Positions 15,613 through 24,583 are shown, counted from the first letter of the stretch. The stretch is 64,000 nt of DNA from Mycolicibacterium sp. CBMA 234 (GCF_009729415.1 NZ_MPKW01000027.1:124001-188000), one strand, 5' to 3'. Notes: generated by a model from the sequence alone, not told the origin. Numbers and translations: made by a program.

Positions 15613-16953
15613 GTGACAGCTTTGGCCGAGGTCCGACATTTCCGCCGAGGTGGTGCGGGCTATGAAGAGGCGCGCTGCGCAACCGTATGGAATGCGCGTG
15701 TGCCGCAACGCTTCCCGGAAATCATCGTGCAGGCCACCACCAGCGTCGACGTGGTGGCGGCGGTCCGGTACGCCCGCTCGAACGGCCTGACGGTCGGTAT
15801 CCGCTCCGGCGGGCACAGTTGGTCGGCCAATCACCTGCGTGACGGGGGCCTGCTCCTTGATGTGAGCCGGCTCAACGTCTGCCGGGTGGATCGCGACACC
15901 ATGACCGCCGTCGTGGGCCCAGGCAAGGGCGGCAGCGTGCTGGCGACCGAGTTGGAGCAGCAGGACCTCTTCTTCCCGTCCGGGCATTGCCGGGGTGTGG
16001 CGCTCGGCGGCTACCTGCTGCAGGGCGGCTACGGGTGGAACAGCAGGGTGGTGGGGCCCGCGTGCGAAAGCGTGCTGGGCCTCGACGTCGTCACCGCCGA
16101 CGGTGAACAGATTTACTGCGATGCCGAGCGCCACCCCGACTTGTATTGGGCGGCAAGAGGTTCCGGTCCAGGATTCTTCGGCGTGGTGACGGCCTTCCAC
16201 TTGCGGCTCTACCCGAAGCCGCCGGTGTGCGGCAGCAGTCTCTACGTCTATCGCTTCGAGGCGGCCGACGAGATCTACCCGTGGGCGCGCGGGATCAGCG
16301 CCGCGGTGGACCGTCGAGTGGAACTGCAGATCGTCGCATCCCGCGCCATGCCCAGTTCGGGTTTGGATATGCCGGGCATCGTGCTGGCCTCGCCGATCTT
16401 CGCCGACAACGACGACGAGGCGAAAGACGCAGTGGCACTGCTGGACACCTGCCCTGCGCGGGCCGACGCCCTGATGGCCGTCCCGTTCGCGCCGACGAAC
16501 CTGTCCGCCTGGTACGAGGCGGTGATGAGCAACTATCTAAATGACCACCGCTATGCCGCCGACAACATGTGGACATCGGCATCGGCGGCCGAGCTGTTGC
16601 CGGGCGTGCGGCAAATTCTCGAGACCATGCCACCGCACCCATCGCATTTCCTCTGGCTCAACTGGGGGCCGTCGCCCGCTCGGCAGAACATGGCATACAG
16701 CCTGGAAGACGAGGTCTATCTCGCGGTCTACTCCGGCTGGGCGGACCCGGCCGATGACGACAAGTACGGCGACTGGCCTCGGTCCAACATGGCCGCGATG
16801 TCCCACCTCGCTACCGGAATACAGCTGGCCGACGAGAACCTGGGGGCGCGTCCCGCCCGGTTTGCCACCGATGCGGCCATGGCGCGACTGGATGCGGTGC
16901 GCGCAGAATATGACCCGGATGGTCGGTTCTACGCGTGGATGGGACGGACATGA
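15613..16953 (+). CDS. BBE-type FAD oxidoreductase with two candidate flavin attachment residues
   Basis: 446 residues from GTG 15613 (upstream GAGGAG). The N-terminal FAD_binding_4 fold has GIRSGGHSW with His68, the usual 8-alpha histidyl-FAD residue, and PSGHCRGVALGGYLLQGG with Cys126, which matches the position of the 6-S-cysteinyl link in berberine-bridge-type enzymes. The C-terminal BBE-like end is YDPDGRFYAWMG. Such enzymes oxidise alcohols, sugars or phenolic compounds with oxygen. The stop overlaps the next gene's ATG (ATGA, 16950-16953), so it is translationally coupled to the DAPG-hydrolase-like protein and likely acts on the same substrate. Substrate inferred to be phenolic, not proven. 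Confidence 0.85.
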   Translation: MTALAEVRHFRRGGAGYEEARCATVWNARVPQRFPEIIVQATTSVDVVAAVRYARSNGLTVGIRSGGHSWSANHLRDGGLLLDVSRLNVCRVDRDTMTAVVGPGKGGSVLATELEQQDLFFPSGHCRGVALGGYLLQGGYGWNSRVVGPACESVLGLDVVTADGEQIYCDAERHPDLYWAARGSGPGFFGVVTAFHLRLYPKPPVCGSSLYVYRFEAADEIYPWARGISAAVDRRVELQIVASRAMPSSGLDMPGIVLASPIFADNDDEAKDAVALLDTCPARADALMAVPFAPTNLSAWYEAVMSNYLNDHRYAADNMWTSASAAELLPGVRQILETMPPHPSHFLWLNWGPSPARQNMAYSLEDEVYLAVYSGWADPADDDKYGDWPRSNMAAMSHLATGIQLADENLGARPARFATDAAMARLDAVRAEYDPDGRFYAWMGRT

Positions 16954-17702
16954 GTCACCTTGGTTATCGCGACGACGACGCCGAGACGGAGTTCGGCAGG
17001 TTCTTCAATCCAGAAATGGCGCCGCTGCCACGGCATGTGGTGCGGGCGCTCGACGACGGTCCGCAGGCCGCCCCCGTTCTGCCCGACTTCGAGGATCCAT
17101 TGACCGCGGAGGGCTATCAGCAGACCGAGACCGGCTACGGCAGCTTGCCGGACGGCGGTTACACCGTGGCCGTCCGCACGGACATGCCCGGCGTGACTCC
17201 GGAGATGTGGGAGTGGTGGTTCGGCTGGCATGGTTGCGACCCGCGTCGCTACAAGCTGTGGCATCCCCGGGCGCATGTGTCGGCGCAGTGGCGCGACGGC
17301 CGCGATGACATCGCCTATGTCGGACGGACGTCTGTGGTGCAGGAGTACATCGGGTCCGCATTCACCTCGGCCGCAATCCAATTCGCTGAACCAGGCACGT
17401 TTGGCCACGCCGGGGCTGCCATCATCGCCCGGCTTGGCTCGCCCGACCTTCCCGTCGACACCGGTTGGTTGGTGCATCAAGTGCGGCCGACGGCAGACGG
17501 TGCCCAGATGCGTTCTCGATTCTGGATGGGTGGGCAGCACGTCAACTTTCGCGTCGGTAAGTCCCTGGCGGATCACGCATTTCGGGTGCTCGCCGCTCGT
17601 CAGCTGCCCGATGCCAGGGATCTGATGGTGCACTGTGCGCAGGAGATGAACCACCTGGCCGGCTTCCTGCCGGAGCTCTATCGCGTCTGCGGCCCAGCAT
17701 GA
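16950..17702 (+). CDS. DAPG/phloretin hydrolase family protein (C-C hydrolase)
   Basis: 250 residues from the ATG that overlaps the oxidase stop. The segment MWEWWFGWHGCDPRRYKLWH, then PRAH, is typical of the DAPG hydrolase (PhlG/Phy) family, zinc enzymes that cleave the C-C bond between an acyl side chain and a phloroglucinol ring. Candidate zinc residues are His105 and His109, Glu132 (VVQEYIG) and the pair His228/Glu232 (HCAQEMNH), the last with the four-residue spacing of the PhlG His/Glu pair. No signal peptide is present. The coupled flavin oxidase suggests a two-step pathway. The stop codon lies inside a strong inverted repeat. Confidence 0.75.
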   Translation: MSHLGYRDDDAETEFGRFFNPEMAPLPRHVVRALDDGPQAAPVLPDFEDPLTAEGYQQTETGYGSLPDGGYTVAVRTDMPGVTPEMWEWWFGWHGCDPRRYKLWHPRAHVSAQWRDGRDDIAYVGRTSVVQEYIGSAFTSAAIQFAEPGTFGHAGAAIIARLGSPDLPVDTGWLVHQVRPTADGAQMRSRFWMGGQHVNFRVGKSLADHAFRVLAARQLPDARDLMVHCAQEMNHLAGFLPELYRVCGPA

Positions 17703-17746
17703 GCTTGTGGTCGAGAAACTGCCGACATCTCGACCAAAAGCTCATG
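17698..17746. terminator. Hairpin spanning the DAPG-hydrolase stop codon
   Basis: The outer arms CATGAGCTT and AAGCTCATG (9 bp) and inner arms GGTCGAGA and TCTCGACC (8 bp) are perfect complements, separated by a 2-nt bulge. The loop is 11 nt. The TGA at 17700-17702 is in the left arm. There is no T tract, so termination would be non-canonical; it may be a repeat element or transcript-protecting structure. Confidence 0.55.
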
Positions 17747-17836
17747 TTCGCGGACGACAATTGGCGGGTAATCTGGATTGTGATGGATGGGTGCGGCAAG
17801 GCCGAACCCCTTGCCGCGTAACGGAAGGGGTTAAAA

Positions 17837-18277
17837 ATGACTACGGTCCATTCATCGATCGAACAACATCCCGACATCATGGCGCTGCGGGCCAGCTACG
17901 ACCGCGTCGCCGAGTCCATGGCAGCCCAGGCGACCTTCGGTCTGACCCTGATGACGGCGGTCTATGTCGCGTTGTCGCCGTGGATCGTGAATTTCTACGC
18001 CATGCCCAGGCTGACGTTCAACGCCCTAATCGTCGGTGGCACAGTCGCACTACTGGCCATGTTCTTCGGTTGTGCGCTCGACCGCAGCCACGGTATGACC
18101 TGGACGCTGCCGTTCTTCGGTGTGTGGCTGGTCATTTCGCCGTGGATCTACGCCAGCGGGCCGACCACCGGCATGATCTGGTCCCACGTGCTCAGTGGCG
18201 CAGTGATCATCGTGCTTGGTTTGTGCGCGGCATATCTCGGGATGCGGGTGCGCAGCTCCGACGAGCACCACGGCTGA
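17837..18277 (+). CDS. SPW-repeat membrane protein
   Basis: 146 residues with four hydrophobic segments. The paired motifs ALSPWIVNFY (about 46-55) and ISPWIYASG (about 100-108), each at the end of a helix, define the SPW repeat family of bacterial membrane proteins. The role is unknown; some members are stress-linked. The ribosome site GGAAGGGG precedes ATG 17837. It appears as its own transcript between two hairpins. Confidence 0.85.
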   Translation: MTTVHSSIEQHPDIMALRASYDRVAESMAAQATFGLTLMTAVYVALSPWIVNFYAMPRLTFNALIVGGTVALLAMFFGCALDRSHGMTWTLPFFGVWLVISPWIYASGPTTGMIWSHVLSGAVIIVLGLCAAYLGMRVRSSDEHHG

Positions 18278-18301
18278 ATAGGAGGCCGAGGTCAACTGAC
18301 G

Positions 18302-18332
18302 GTCCAGCCGGGACTCACGAGACCGGCTGGAC
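18302..18332. terminator. GC-rich hairpin after the SPW gene
   Basis: GTCCAGCCGG and CCGGCTGGAC are perfect 10-bp arms around an 11-nt loop, 25 bp after the stop. There is no T tract. It is likely a transcript end before the next operon. Confidence 0.5.
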
Positions 18333-18362
18333 GAGTTGTCGTGTGCTGCCGCGACTCGACTA

Positions 18363-18404
18363 GAACTATCGATCGCTATACGATCGTTGAGTGAATGATA
18401 GTTC
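18363..18404 (+). promoter_or_regulatory. Nested palindromic operator over the hydrolase start
   Basis: The outer arms GAACTATC (18363-18370) and GATAGTTC (18397-18404) enclose an inner palindrome CGATCG-CTATA-CGATCG. The region covers the GTG start at 18391, so a bound repressor would block both promoter clearance and, in RNA, translation. The PaaX-like regulator encoded two genes downstream is the natural candidate to bind it. Confidence 0.5.
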
Positions 18405-19461
18405 TGTCGGGTTGCGGCGCCGAGCCACTTGGTTGCGCCGAGCGCTGATTGCGTTCGGATGTGTGGTCGCGCTGGTCTTGCCGGCGGGTATTTGGGTGCT
18501 CTACGCCAATGACTTCGCGATCCGTGAGCAACGTGTCACAATCCCCGGTCCGGCGGAACCGCTCGACGGTGTGCTGGCGCTACCGAAGACGGGGAACGGG
18601 CCGTTCGGGCTGGTGGTGTTCGTGCACGGCGACGGCCCGGCCGACGCCAGCCGCGACGCGTTCTATCGGCCCATTTGGGAGTCGTTCGCGCGCGCGGGAT
18701 ATGCGTCGCTGTCGTGGAACAAACCGGGCATCGATGGTGCTCCCGGCAATTGGTTGAAGCAGAGCATGCAGGACCGAGCTGCTGAAACGATTGCCGCGAT
18801 CGACTGGGCCCGTGCGCGTGCTGATATCGACCCGCACCGGATCGGCGCCTGGGGGATCAGTCAGGGTGGCTGGGTCGTGCCCGAGGTCGCGGTGCGGAAG
18901 CCGGACTTACAGTTCGCGATTCTGGTTGGCGTGGCCATCAATTGGCAGCGCCAGGGCGAATACAACCTGCGCGCCGAGCTGCGTGCGCAGCAGGCCCCAC
19001 AGTCGGAACTTGCAAAAGCGTTGGCGCACAGGGAACGGATCAACCAGCTGCTGCACGATGGCGCCACCTACGATGCGTACCGCGCCGCCGGTATCGACGC
19101 GCCACCTATGTCCGCTGATCGGTGGGGATTCATCGCCCGCAATTACCACGCTGACGTCAGCGCAACCCTTCCGCGCATCACCGTGCCGGTGCTCCTGGAA
19201 CTCGGGGCCAGCGATCTGAACGTCGACGTGGCCGAAACCGAAGGTGTCTATCGGCAATTGGTGCGCCGAGATCTGTTGACGGTCCAGACCTATCCGCACG
19301 CATCGCACAGCATCGCCAGAGAGGATCTGGACAACAACCCGGACAGCGTAAAGGCATATGCAGTAGCGCTTTTCGCGCCCCGCCAGCTCTATGCGCCGAG
19401 CTACCTCGACAACCTGCGGCGCTACGTCCAAGAACTACCGGCTGCGAAGGAGATCCGATGA
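18391..19461 (+). CDS. Membrane-anchored alpha/beta hydrolase
   Basis: 356 residues from GTG 18391. A basic N terminus and one helix (about 18-40, ALIAFGCVVALVLPAGIWVL) anchor the protein or form an uncleaved signal, placing the hydrolase domain outside. The domain shows FVHGDGPADASRD (oxyanion), GAWGISQGGWVVPEVA with the nucleophile Ser, a lid region at about 190-245, and ELGASDLNVDV with YPHASHSI for Asp and His. The family includes acyl-peptide-type and ester hydrolases. The stop overlaps the next gene by ATGA (19458-19461), so it is coupled to the saccharopine-dehydrogenase-like protein. Confidence 0.8.
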   Translation: MNDSSVGLRRRATWLRRALIAFGCVVALVLPAGIWVLYANDFAIREQRVTIPGPAEPLDGVLALPKTGNGPFGLVVFVHGDGPADASRDAFYRPIWESFARAGYASLSWNKPGIDGAPGNWLKQSMQDRAAETIAAIDWARARADIDPHRIGAWGISQGGWVVPEVAVRKPDLQFAILVGVAINWQRQGEYNLRAELRAQQAPQSELAKALAHRERINQLLHDGATYDAYRAAGIDAPPMSADRWGFIARNYHADVSATLPRITVPVLLELGASDLNVDVAETEGVYRQLVRRDLLTVQTYPHASHSIAREDLDNNPDSVKAYAVALFAPRQLYAPSYLDNLRRYVQELPAAKEIR

Positions 19462-20678
19462 GAGTTCTCGCCTTGGGTGGGCCAGGTGCCATGGGTGCCG
19501 TGGCCGTTCGGCTCGCGGCGCAGATGCCGGGCGTCGATGAGATCGTCGTCGCAGACCGCGACCGCGTGGCGGCTGAGCGGCTGTGCCGACAACTCGAAGG
19601 TGCCCCGGTGCCGGTGAGCGCGGCGCAGGTGGACGTCACTGACGTCGCCGCGTTACGCGCGCTGCTCGAGCCGGCCGATCTCGTCGTCAACACGGTGGGT
19701 CCCTACTATCGCTTCGGGCTCCCCGTGCTGCGCGCCGCGATTGCCGCGGGGACGCACTACGTCGACATTTGCGACGACTGGGAACCGACGGTGCAGATGC
19801 TCGATCTTGACGAAAATGCCCGTGCTGCAGGCATTTGCGCAGTCATCGGCATGGGTGCAAGCCCCGGCGTGAGCAACCTGCTCGCCGCGACCGCCGCCGC
19901 TGAACTCGACTCGGTGCGCGATGCGTACACCGCATGGCCGGTCGACGTACCGGGAGCCGGTGGCGAGCGTGACGGTGGTGACGCGCTGCTGGGGCCCGAT
20001 GGCCGGCCTTCGGCTGCGGCCGTGCACTGGATGCTGCAGAGCAGCGGCAAGATTTGCACAGTGCACGCAGGCGAGCTGACGTTCCAGCGTCCGCTGCGGC
20101 CAATCGAGCTGAGCTTGCCGCATGGACGACGGGGCGTCGCGTATTCCATCGGTCATCCGGAGCCGATCACCCTGCAGCGCACCCTCGGATTGACCGGGGA
20201 TGCCGTCAACCTCATGGTGATTCGGCCGCAGACGCTGGCCTACCTCGACGTGCTGCGCCGCGACATCGACCGGCGGCGGCTGACTCATGAAGCGGCGGCC
20301 ATGCAATTCGCGAAGCCGAACATGGTGCGCTACTTGCGATCTCTTCCGCACTCTCGGCGATCCAAGGGACCGGGGACGCTGCCGCCGTTCTTCGCTGCGG
20401 TGTCTGGCACTGCCTCCGGGCGCGACAGCATGGTGCTCGCCCACCTCGACCTGTCGGGCCCGGACGATACAGGGTTCTTCGGCGACATGGCCCGGGCCAC
20501 CGGAATCCCACTCGCCCTGGGTATTTCGCAGATCATCGACGGGACTGCACAGCGTCTCGGAGTTCATCCAGCTGACGCCGTCATCGATCGCCAGCGGTTC
20601 TTCAAGGAACTCGACCGCCATCTCGATCGGTCCACCGACCGGCCGCTCGTCGTCGTGGAACGGGATGAGCGTGCCTAG
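19458..20678 (+). CDS. Saccharopine dehydrogenase-like NADP-binding oxidoreductase
   Basis: 406 residues. The N-terminal Rossmann motif VLALGGPGAMGAVAVRLA is at about 3-20, and ADRDRVAAERL follows. LVVNTVGPYYRFGLPVLRAA (about 76-95) and GTHYVDICDDWEP are hallmarks of the saccharopine dehydrogenase NADP-binding domain family. In mycobacteria members often act on lipids as trans-acting enoyl reductases rather than on lysine. The C-terminal domain has HLDLSGPDDTGFFGDMARAT. It is coupled to the upstream hydrolase and is 46 bp before a PaaX-family regulator, suggesting a three-gene unit on one substrate. The substrate is not known. Confidence 0.8.
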   Translation: MRVLALGGPGAMGAVAVRLAAQMPGVDEIVVADRDRVAAERLCRQLEGAPVPVSAAQVDVTDVAALRALLEPADLVVNTVGPYYRFGLPVLRAAIAAGTHYVDICDDWEPTVQMLDLDENARAAGICAVIGMGASPGVSNLLAATAAAELDSVRDAYTAWPVDVPGAGGERDGGDALLGPDGRPSAAAVHWMLQSSGKICTVHAGELTFQRPLRPIELSLPHGRRGVAYSIGHPEPITLQRTLGLTGDAVNLMVIRPQTLAYLDVLRRDIDRRRLTHEAAAMQFAKPNMVRYLRSLPHSRRSKGPGTLPPFFAAVSGTASGRDSMVLAHLDLSGPDDTGFFGDMARATGIPLALGISQIIDGTAQRLGVHPADAVIDRQRFFKELDRHLDRSTDRPLVVVERDERA

Positions 20679-20724
20679 ACTGGGGAGCCTCGCCCGTCGT
20701 GCTGCGGGTGCAAGGAGCTGACCA

Positions 20725-21597
20725 GTGGAAATCGGACCCGACCAGGCTATCGAGGTGCCCACCCGCACCCTCGTCGAGAGCATGCTGCGGGACGACGCCA
20801 CCATCGACGCCGGCGCGCTGTACGACGTGGCCAATGAGCTCGGCATGAGCGACCAGCAGGTGCGGCTGTGCATCAAGCGATTGGTCGCCGATGGCCAGTT
20901 CGTCCAGGACGGTCGTGGGCGGAAAGCGGTGCTGCGCGCGACCGATGAGCTGCGCAGCACCATCGCGCCGGATCGCGATTACCTCCGGCTCATGTACGCC
21001 CAGGACCGGGGCGATGCGCCGTGGGATGGGCGATGGCACGTGGTCGCGTTCGCCGTCCCGGAATCGGTCCGGTCGGCCCGTGATGCCATGCGCGACGCCA
21101 TCGTGAGACTTGGCGGCGCCGCGGTCCAGGGTGGGCTGTACGTCTCCCCGAACGACTGGGACAGCGAGATCGCCTCAGCGGCAGTGCAATTGGCGATCAC
21201 AGAGCACGTCACTACCTTGACGACTACCGATCTGTCAGTCGGTGACATCGATGAGCCTCGCGCCGTCGCCAACCGCCTGTGGCCGCTCGACGAAATCGCC
21301 GAACGGCACCGACGGTTGCTCGCCTTCGCGGACCGCGCACTGCTCGCGCTGCCGAGCGCATCCCCGACCCCGCGGTTGACCATCGCGATCGAGCTGGCCG
21401 CCGAATTCAGCCGTGCGGTCGAACTCGACCCGCTGCTGCCGCCGGAGTTGTTGCCGCAGCCGTGGATCGGCGCGACAGCGCGGGCGAAAGTCGCAGCCTG
21501 CTGGACAGAGCTGTCGAAAAGCGATGCCCCGCAACGCATCAAGCTGTTCCAGTGGTACGCCGAGGTGGTCGACGAACTGGTCCGGCCTACCTTCTGA
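20725..21597 (+). CDS. PaaX-family transcriptional regulator
   Basis: 290 residues from GTG 20725 with AAGGAG at 20712-20717. The N-terminal winged helix (about 10-75) reads PTRTLVESMLRDD, ALYDVANELGMSDQQVRLCI and KRLVADGQFVQDG. The central domain has WDGRWHVVAFAVPE and GGAAVQGGLYVSPNDWD. The C-terminal region follows, WPLDEIAERHRRLLAFADRA. The arrangement is that of PaaX repressors, which sense CoA thioesters such as phenylacetyl-CoA. It probably controls its own operon through the palindrome at 18363-18404. Its 3' end overlaps the convergent ankyrin gene by 11 bp. Confidence 0.85.
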   Translation: MEIGPDQAIEVPTRTLVESMLRDDATIDAGALYDVANELGMSDQQVRLCIKRLVADGQFVQDGRGRKAVLRATDELRSTIAPDRDYLRLMYAQDRGDAPWDGRWHVVAFAVPESVRSARDAMRDAIVRLGGAAVQGGLYVSPNDWDSEIASAAVQLAITEHVTTLTTTDLSVGDIDEPRAVANRLWPLDEIAERHRRLLAFADRALLALPSASPTPRLTIAIELAAEFSRAVELDPLLPPELLPQPWIGATARAKVAACWTELSKSDAPQRIKLFQWYAEVVDELVRPTF

Positions 21598-22735
21598 TCT
21601 CGGCGCGGAGTAGGTCGGCGGCCTCGGTCTGATAGGCGTGTTCGGCCCACTCCAACGGGGTAGAGCCGAACCGCTCATCGGTGATCGATGGATCGGCGCC
21701 CACGTCCAGCAGCCTTCGGATCAGCACCAGGTCACCGTTCCACGCGGCGTGGTGCAGCGGTGTCGCGCCTTCCTCGTCGCGGGCGTTCGGATCGTCGAGA
21801 AAGACCGGAATGACGACTTCGGCGCTGGACACGTCAATGCCATGACGGGACAGTAAGTCGAGTCGGTCGGTGAACCCGTGTTCGGCCGCCCAGTCGATCT
21901 GGCGCTGCCACAACTGTTCTCGGGTTTCCATCGCCTCGCCGAGCCGACGTTCCCACGGGCTCGGCCCGGCATCGGCCAGGCCGTGGGCGAACAGCAGCTC
22001 GAAGTGGGAATCGTCGGGGCGGAACATCCGGTTGTACAGCGTCTGCTGATCGACCGGATGCGCGCCACGGCTCAGCAGCAGCTCAGCGAGCTCGGGGGCA
22101 TGCGGATGGCGCGGCTGACGACGCGGTCCTTGCTCGCCCTCGCCGAAAACCCCTGTCAGTACCGTCAACGGCGTCGACATCCCGCACCACAGATAGCCGG
22201 CATTCGGGTCGGCACCGGCATCGAGCAGCAGCGTCGCCGCCGTCAGGGTCTCGTTTGTGCTGCGGCCCAACGGAACACGCGAATAGCAGAGGTACATCAG
22301 CGGCACCCAGCCGAAAGGTCCGCCTGCGGTGTTCGCCAGCGCTGGCCGCGTGGCGAGGTGGGCGGCCAGGGCAAGCGGGTCGGTGGCCGTGGCTGCGGCC
22401 CAAATGCTGCGGTCCACGATGCCGGGATCAGTGGCGAGCAGCTCGGCGGCGGCCTGCCAGCGGGGTGGGGCGTCGGTGTCGTTGTACCGCAACGACGCCC
22501 ACGAACAGAACCGGTCTGCCGGATCGACGCTGTTCTCGTCGACAGCACCGGGGTCAACGCTCAGCTCAGCGGCCAGCCGGAGGTAGTGCACCAACGCAGG
22601 CCAACCGGTGAATCCGTAGCTGCGGGCGACAGCGAATTGTGCTGCGTGCAGCGCGATGTCATCGGCGCGCTGGAGCCCCCGCGCTTCATCGCGGAGCTTA
22701 TCCAGTGAAGGATTGTTGGGGAGTCTGCTGGCCAT
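21587..22735 (-). CDS. Ankyrin repeat protein
   Basis: 382 residues. C-terminal ankyrin repeats are clear: DEEGATPLHHAAWNGDLVLI, RRLLDVGADPSITDER and GSTPLEWAEHAYQTEAADLL (about 315-380). A degenerate repeat lies at about 170-240 (LTAATLLLDAGADPNAGYLW). The N-terminal 60 residues are helical (SLDKLRDEARGLQRADD, SYGFTGWPALVHYLR), a head common to a family of actinobacterial ankyrin proteins. No signal peptide or membrane helix. It likely mediates protein binding; the partner is unknown. Confidence 0.85.
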   Translation of the reverse strand: MASRLPNNPSLDKLRDEARGLQRADDIALHAAQFAVARSYGFTGWPALVHYLRLAAELSVDPGAVDENSVDPADRFCSWASLRYNDTDAPPRWQAAAELLATDPGIVDRSIWAAATATDPLALAAHLATRPALANTAGGPFGWVPLMYLCYSRVPLGRSTNETLTAATLLLDAGADPNAGYLWCGMSTPLTVLTGVFGEGEQGPRRQPRHPHAPELAELLLSRGAHPVDQQTLYNRMFRPDDSHFELLFAHGLADAGPSPWERRLGEAMETREQLWQRQIDWAAEHGFTDRLDLLSRHGIDVSSAEVVIPVFLDDPNARDEEGATPLHHAAWNGDLVLIRRLLDVGADPSITDERFGSTPLEWAEHAYQTEAADLLRAEIRR

Positions 22736-22832
22736 GACGGCCTCCTCTCAGGTGCCCGCGTCCGCGAATCGGGCTGAGAAGAGGTCGGTCACATGGCAAT
22801 ACAAAAGCAGGGAGGCTGAGCCCCTTCGAGCG

Positions 22833-22862
22833 GACGTCGGGCGTTCCTGCACGCCCGACGTC
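22833..22862. terminator. Terminator hairpin after ilvD
   Basis: GACGTCGGGCGT and ACGCCCGACGTC are perfect 12-bp arms around a 6-nt loop, 21 bp past the ilvD stop on the minus strand. Nothing else is recognised in the 147 bp before the ankyrin gene. Confidence 0.7.
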
Positions 22863-22882
22863 ACGCTACCTCGCTGCAGGAG

Positions 22883-24583
22883 TTAGGTACAGACTGCGCC
22901 GACGGCAGCCGACTGCACCAGCTTGGTGTACTTGGCCAGCACGCCGGTCTTGTAGCGCGGGGGCAGCGGCTCCCAGCCGGCCTTGCGGGACTCGAGCTCG
23001 GCCTCATCAACGAGGAGGTCCAGCGTTCCGTTCGCCACGTTCAGCCGAATGCGGTCACCGTCGCGCACGAACGCGATGGGCCCGCCGTCCACCGCCTCAG
23101 GCGCGATGTGCCCGACGCACAGGCCCGTCGTCCCGCCGGAGAAGCGGCCGTCGGTCATCAGGAGCACGTCCTTGCCCAGCCCGGCGCCCTTGATCGCACC
23201 GGTGATGGCCAGCATCTCGCGCATACCCGGACCACCCTTGGGGCCCTCGTAGCGGATGACGACGACGTCGCCGTGCGTGATGGTGCCGTCCTCCAACGCG
23301 TCCAGAGCGGCCCGCTCGCGCTCGAAAACCCTTGCGGTGCCTTCGAACACGTCAGACTCGAAGCCAGCCGACTTCACGACAGCGCCCTCGGGTGCCAGCG
23401 AGCCGTGCAGGATGGTGATGCCGCCGGTCGGGTGGATCGGGTTGTTCATGGCCCGCAGCACCTTGCCGTCCGGGTCCGGCGGCGCGATGTGAGCGAGATT
23501 CTCCGCCATGGTCTTTCCGGTGACGGTCAGGCAATCACCGTGCAGCAGACCGGCATCCAGCAGCGCGCGCATGACGACGGGCACGCCGCCGATCTCGTCG
23601 ACGTCCTTCATCACGTGGCGGCCAAAGGGTTTCACGTCGGCCAGGTGCGGCACCTTGGCGCCGATGCGGGTGAAGTCGGCCAGGGTCAGCTCGACCTCGG
23701 CCTCGCGGGCGATGGCCAGCAGGTGCAGCACCGCATTGGTGGAACCGCCGAATGCCATGACCACGGCGATGGCGTTCTCGAACGCTTCCTTGGTCAGGAT
23801 GTCGCGTGCGGTGATGCCGAGCCGCAGCATCTCCACGACCGCCTCGCCGGACTTCCGGGCGTATTCGCCGCGCCGCTTATCGATGGCAACCGGAGATGCG
23901 CTGCCCGGCAACGACATTCCGAGTGCTTCGGCTGCCGAGGCCATGGTGTTGGCGGTGTACATGCCGCCGCAGGCACCCTCGCCCGGACAGATGGCGCGCT
24001 CGATGATGTCGACGTCCTCGCGGGACATCAGCCCACGGGCGCAGGCCCCGACCGCCTCGAAGGCGTCGATGATGGTGACTTCCTTCTCGGTGCCGTCGGT
24101 CAGCTTGGCGACGCCGGGCATGATCGAGCCGTTGTAGAAGAAGACGCTCGCGAGGTTCAGGCGGGCGGCGGCCATCAGCATGCCGGGGATCGACTTGTCG
24201 CAGCCGGCCAGCAGCACCGATCCGTCGAGGCGCTCGGCCTGGATCACCGTCTCGACGCTGTCCGCGATGACCTCACGGGACACCAGCGAGAAGTGCATGC
24301 CCTCGTGGCCCATTGAGATGCCGTCGGAGACGGAGATGGTGCCGAACTCCAGCGGGTAGCCCCCGGCCTCGTGCACGCCGGCCTTGACGTCCTGTGCCAG
24401 CCGCTGCAGCGACATGTTGCACGGGGTGATCTCGTTCCACGACGAGCCGACGCCGATCTGCGGCTTGACCCAGTCGTCGTCGCCCATGCCTACCGCGCGC
24501 AGCATGCCGCGGGCTGCGGCTTTTTCCAGACCGTCGGTGACGTCGCGACTGCGGGGCTTCATATCAGGCTGGTCAGAAGACAT
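22883..24583 (-). CDS. ilvD: Dihydroxy-acid dehydratase
   Basis: 566 residues, essentially full-length (Rv0189c is 575). It dehydrates 2,3-dihydroxy-isovalerate or -methylvalerate to the 2-oxo acid in valine, leucine and isoleucine synthesis, in the cytosol. Iron-sulphur cysteines are visible in LLAGCDKSIPGMLMA and ICPGEGACGGMYTANTM. The opening SRDVTDGLEKAAARGMLRAV and IGVGSSWNEITPCNM are conserved, as is the end DGRFSGGTTGLCVGHIAPEA. It is divergent from ricR with 75 bp between starts, so the ricR operator could influence both. Confidence 0.97.
   Translation of the reverse strand: MSSDQPDMKPRSRDVTDGLEKAAARGMLRAVGMGDDDWVKPQIGVGSSWNEITPCNMSLQRLAQDVKAGVHEAGGYPLEFGTISVSDGISMGHEGMHFSLVSREVIADSVETVIQAERLDGSVLLAGCDKSIPGMLMAAARLNLASVFFYNGSIMPGVAKLTDGTEKEVTIIDAFEAVGACARGLMSREDVDIIERAICPGEGACGGMYTANTMASAAEALGMSLPGSASPVAIDKRRGEYARKSGEAVVEMLRLGITARDILTKEAFENAIAVVMAFGGSTNAVLHLLAIAREAEVELTLADFTRIGAKVPHLADVKPFGRHVMKDVDEIGGVPVVMRALLDAGLLHGDCLTVTGKTMAENLAHIAPPDPDGKVLRAMNNPIHPTGGITILHGSLAPEGAVVKSAGFESDVFEGTARVFERERAALDALEDGTITHGDVVVIRYEGPKGGPGMREMLAITGAIKGAGLGKDVLLMTDGRFSGGTTGLCVGHIAPEAVDGGPIAFVRDGDRIRLNVANGTLDLLVDEAELESRKAGWEPLPPRYKTGVLAKYTKLVQSAAVGAVCT

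Noticed and set aside
23108..24316. Plus-strand frame opposite ilvD
   Set aside because: Shadow of ilvD; no coding character.
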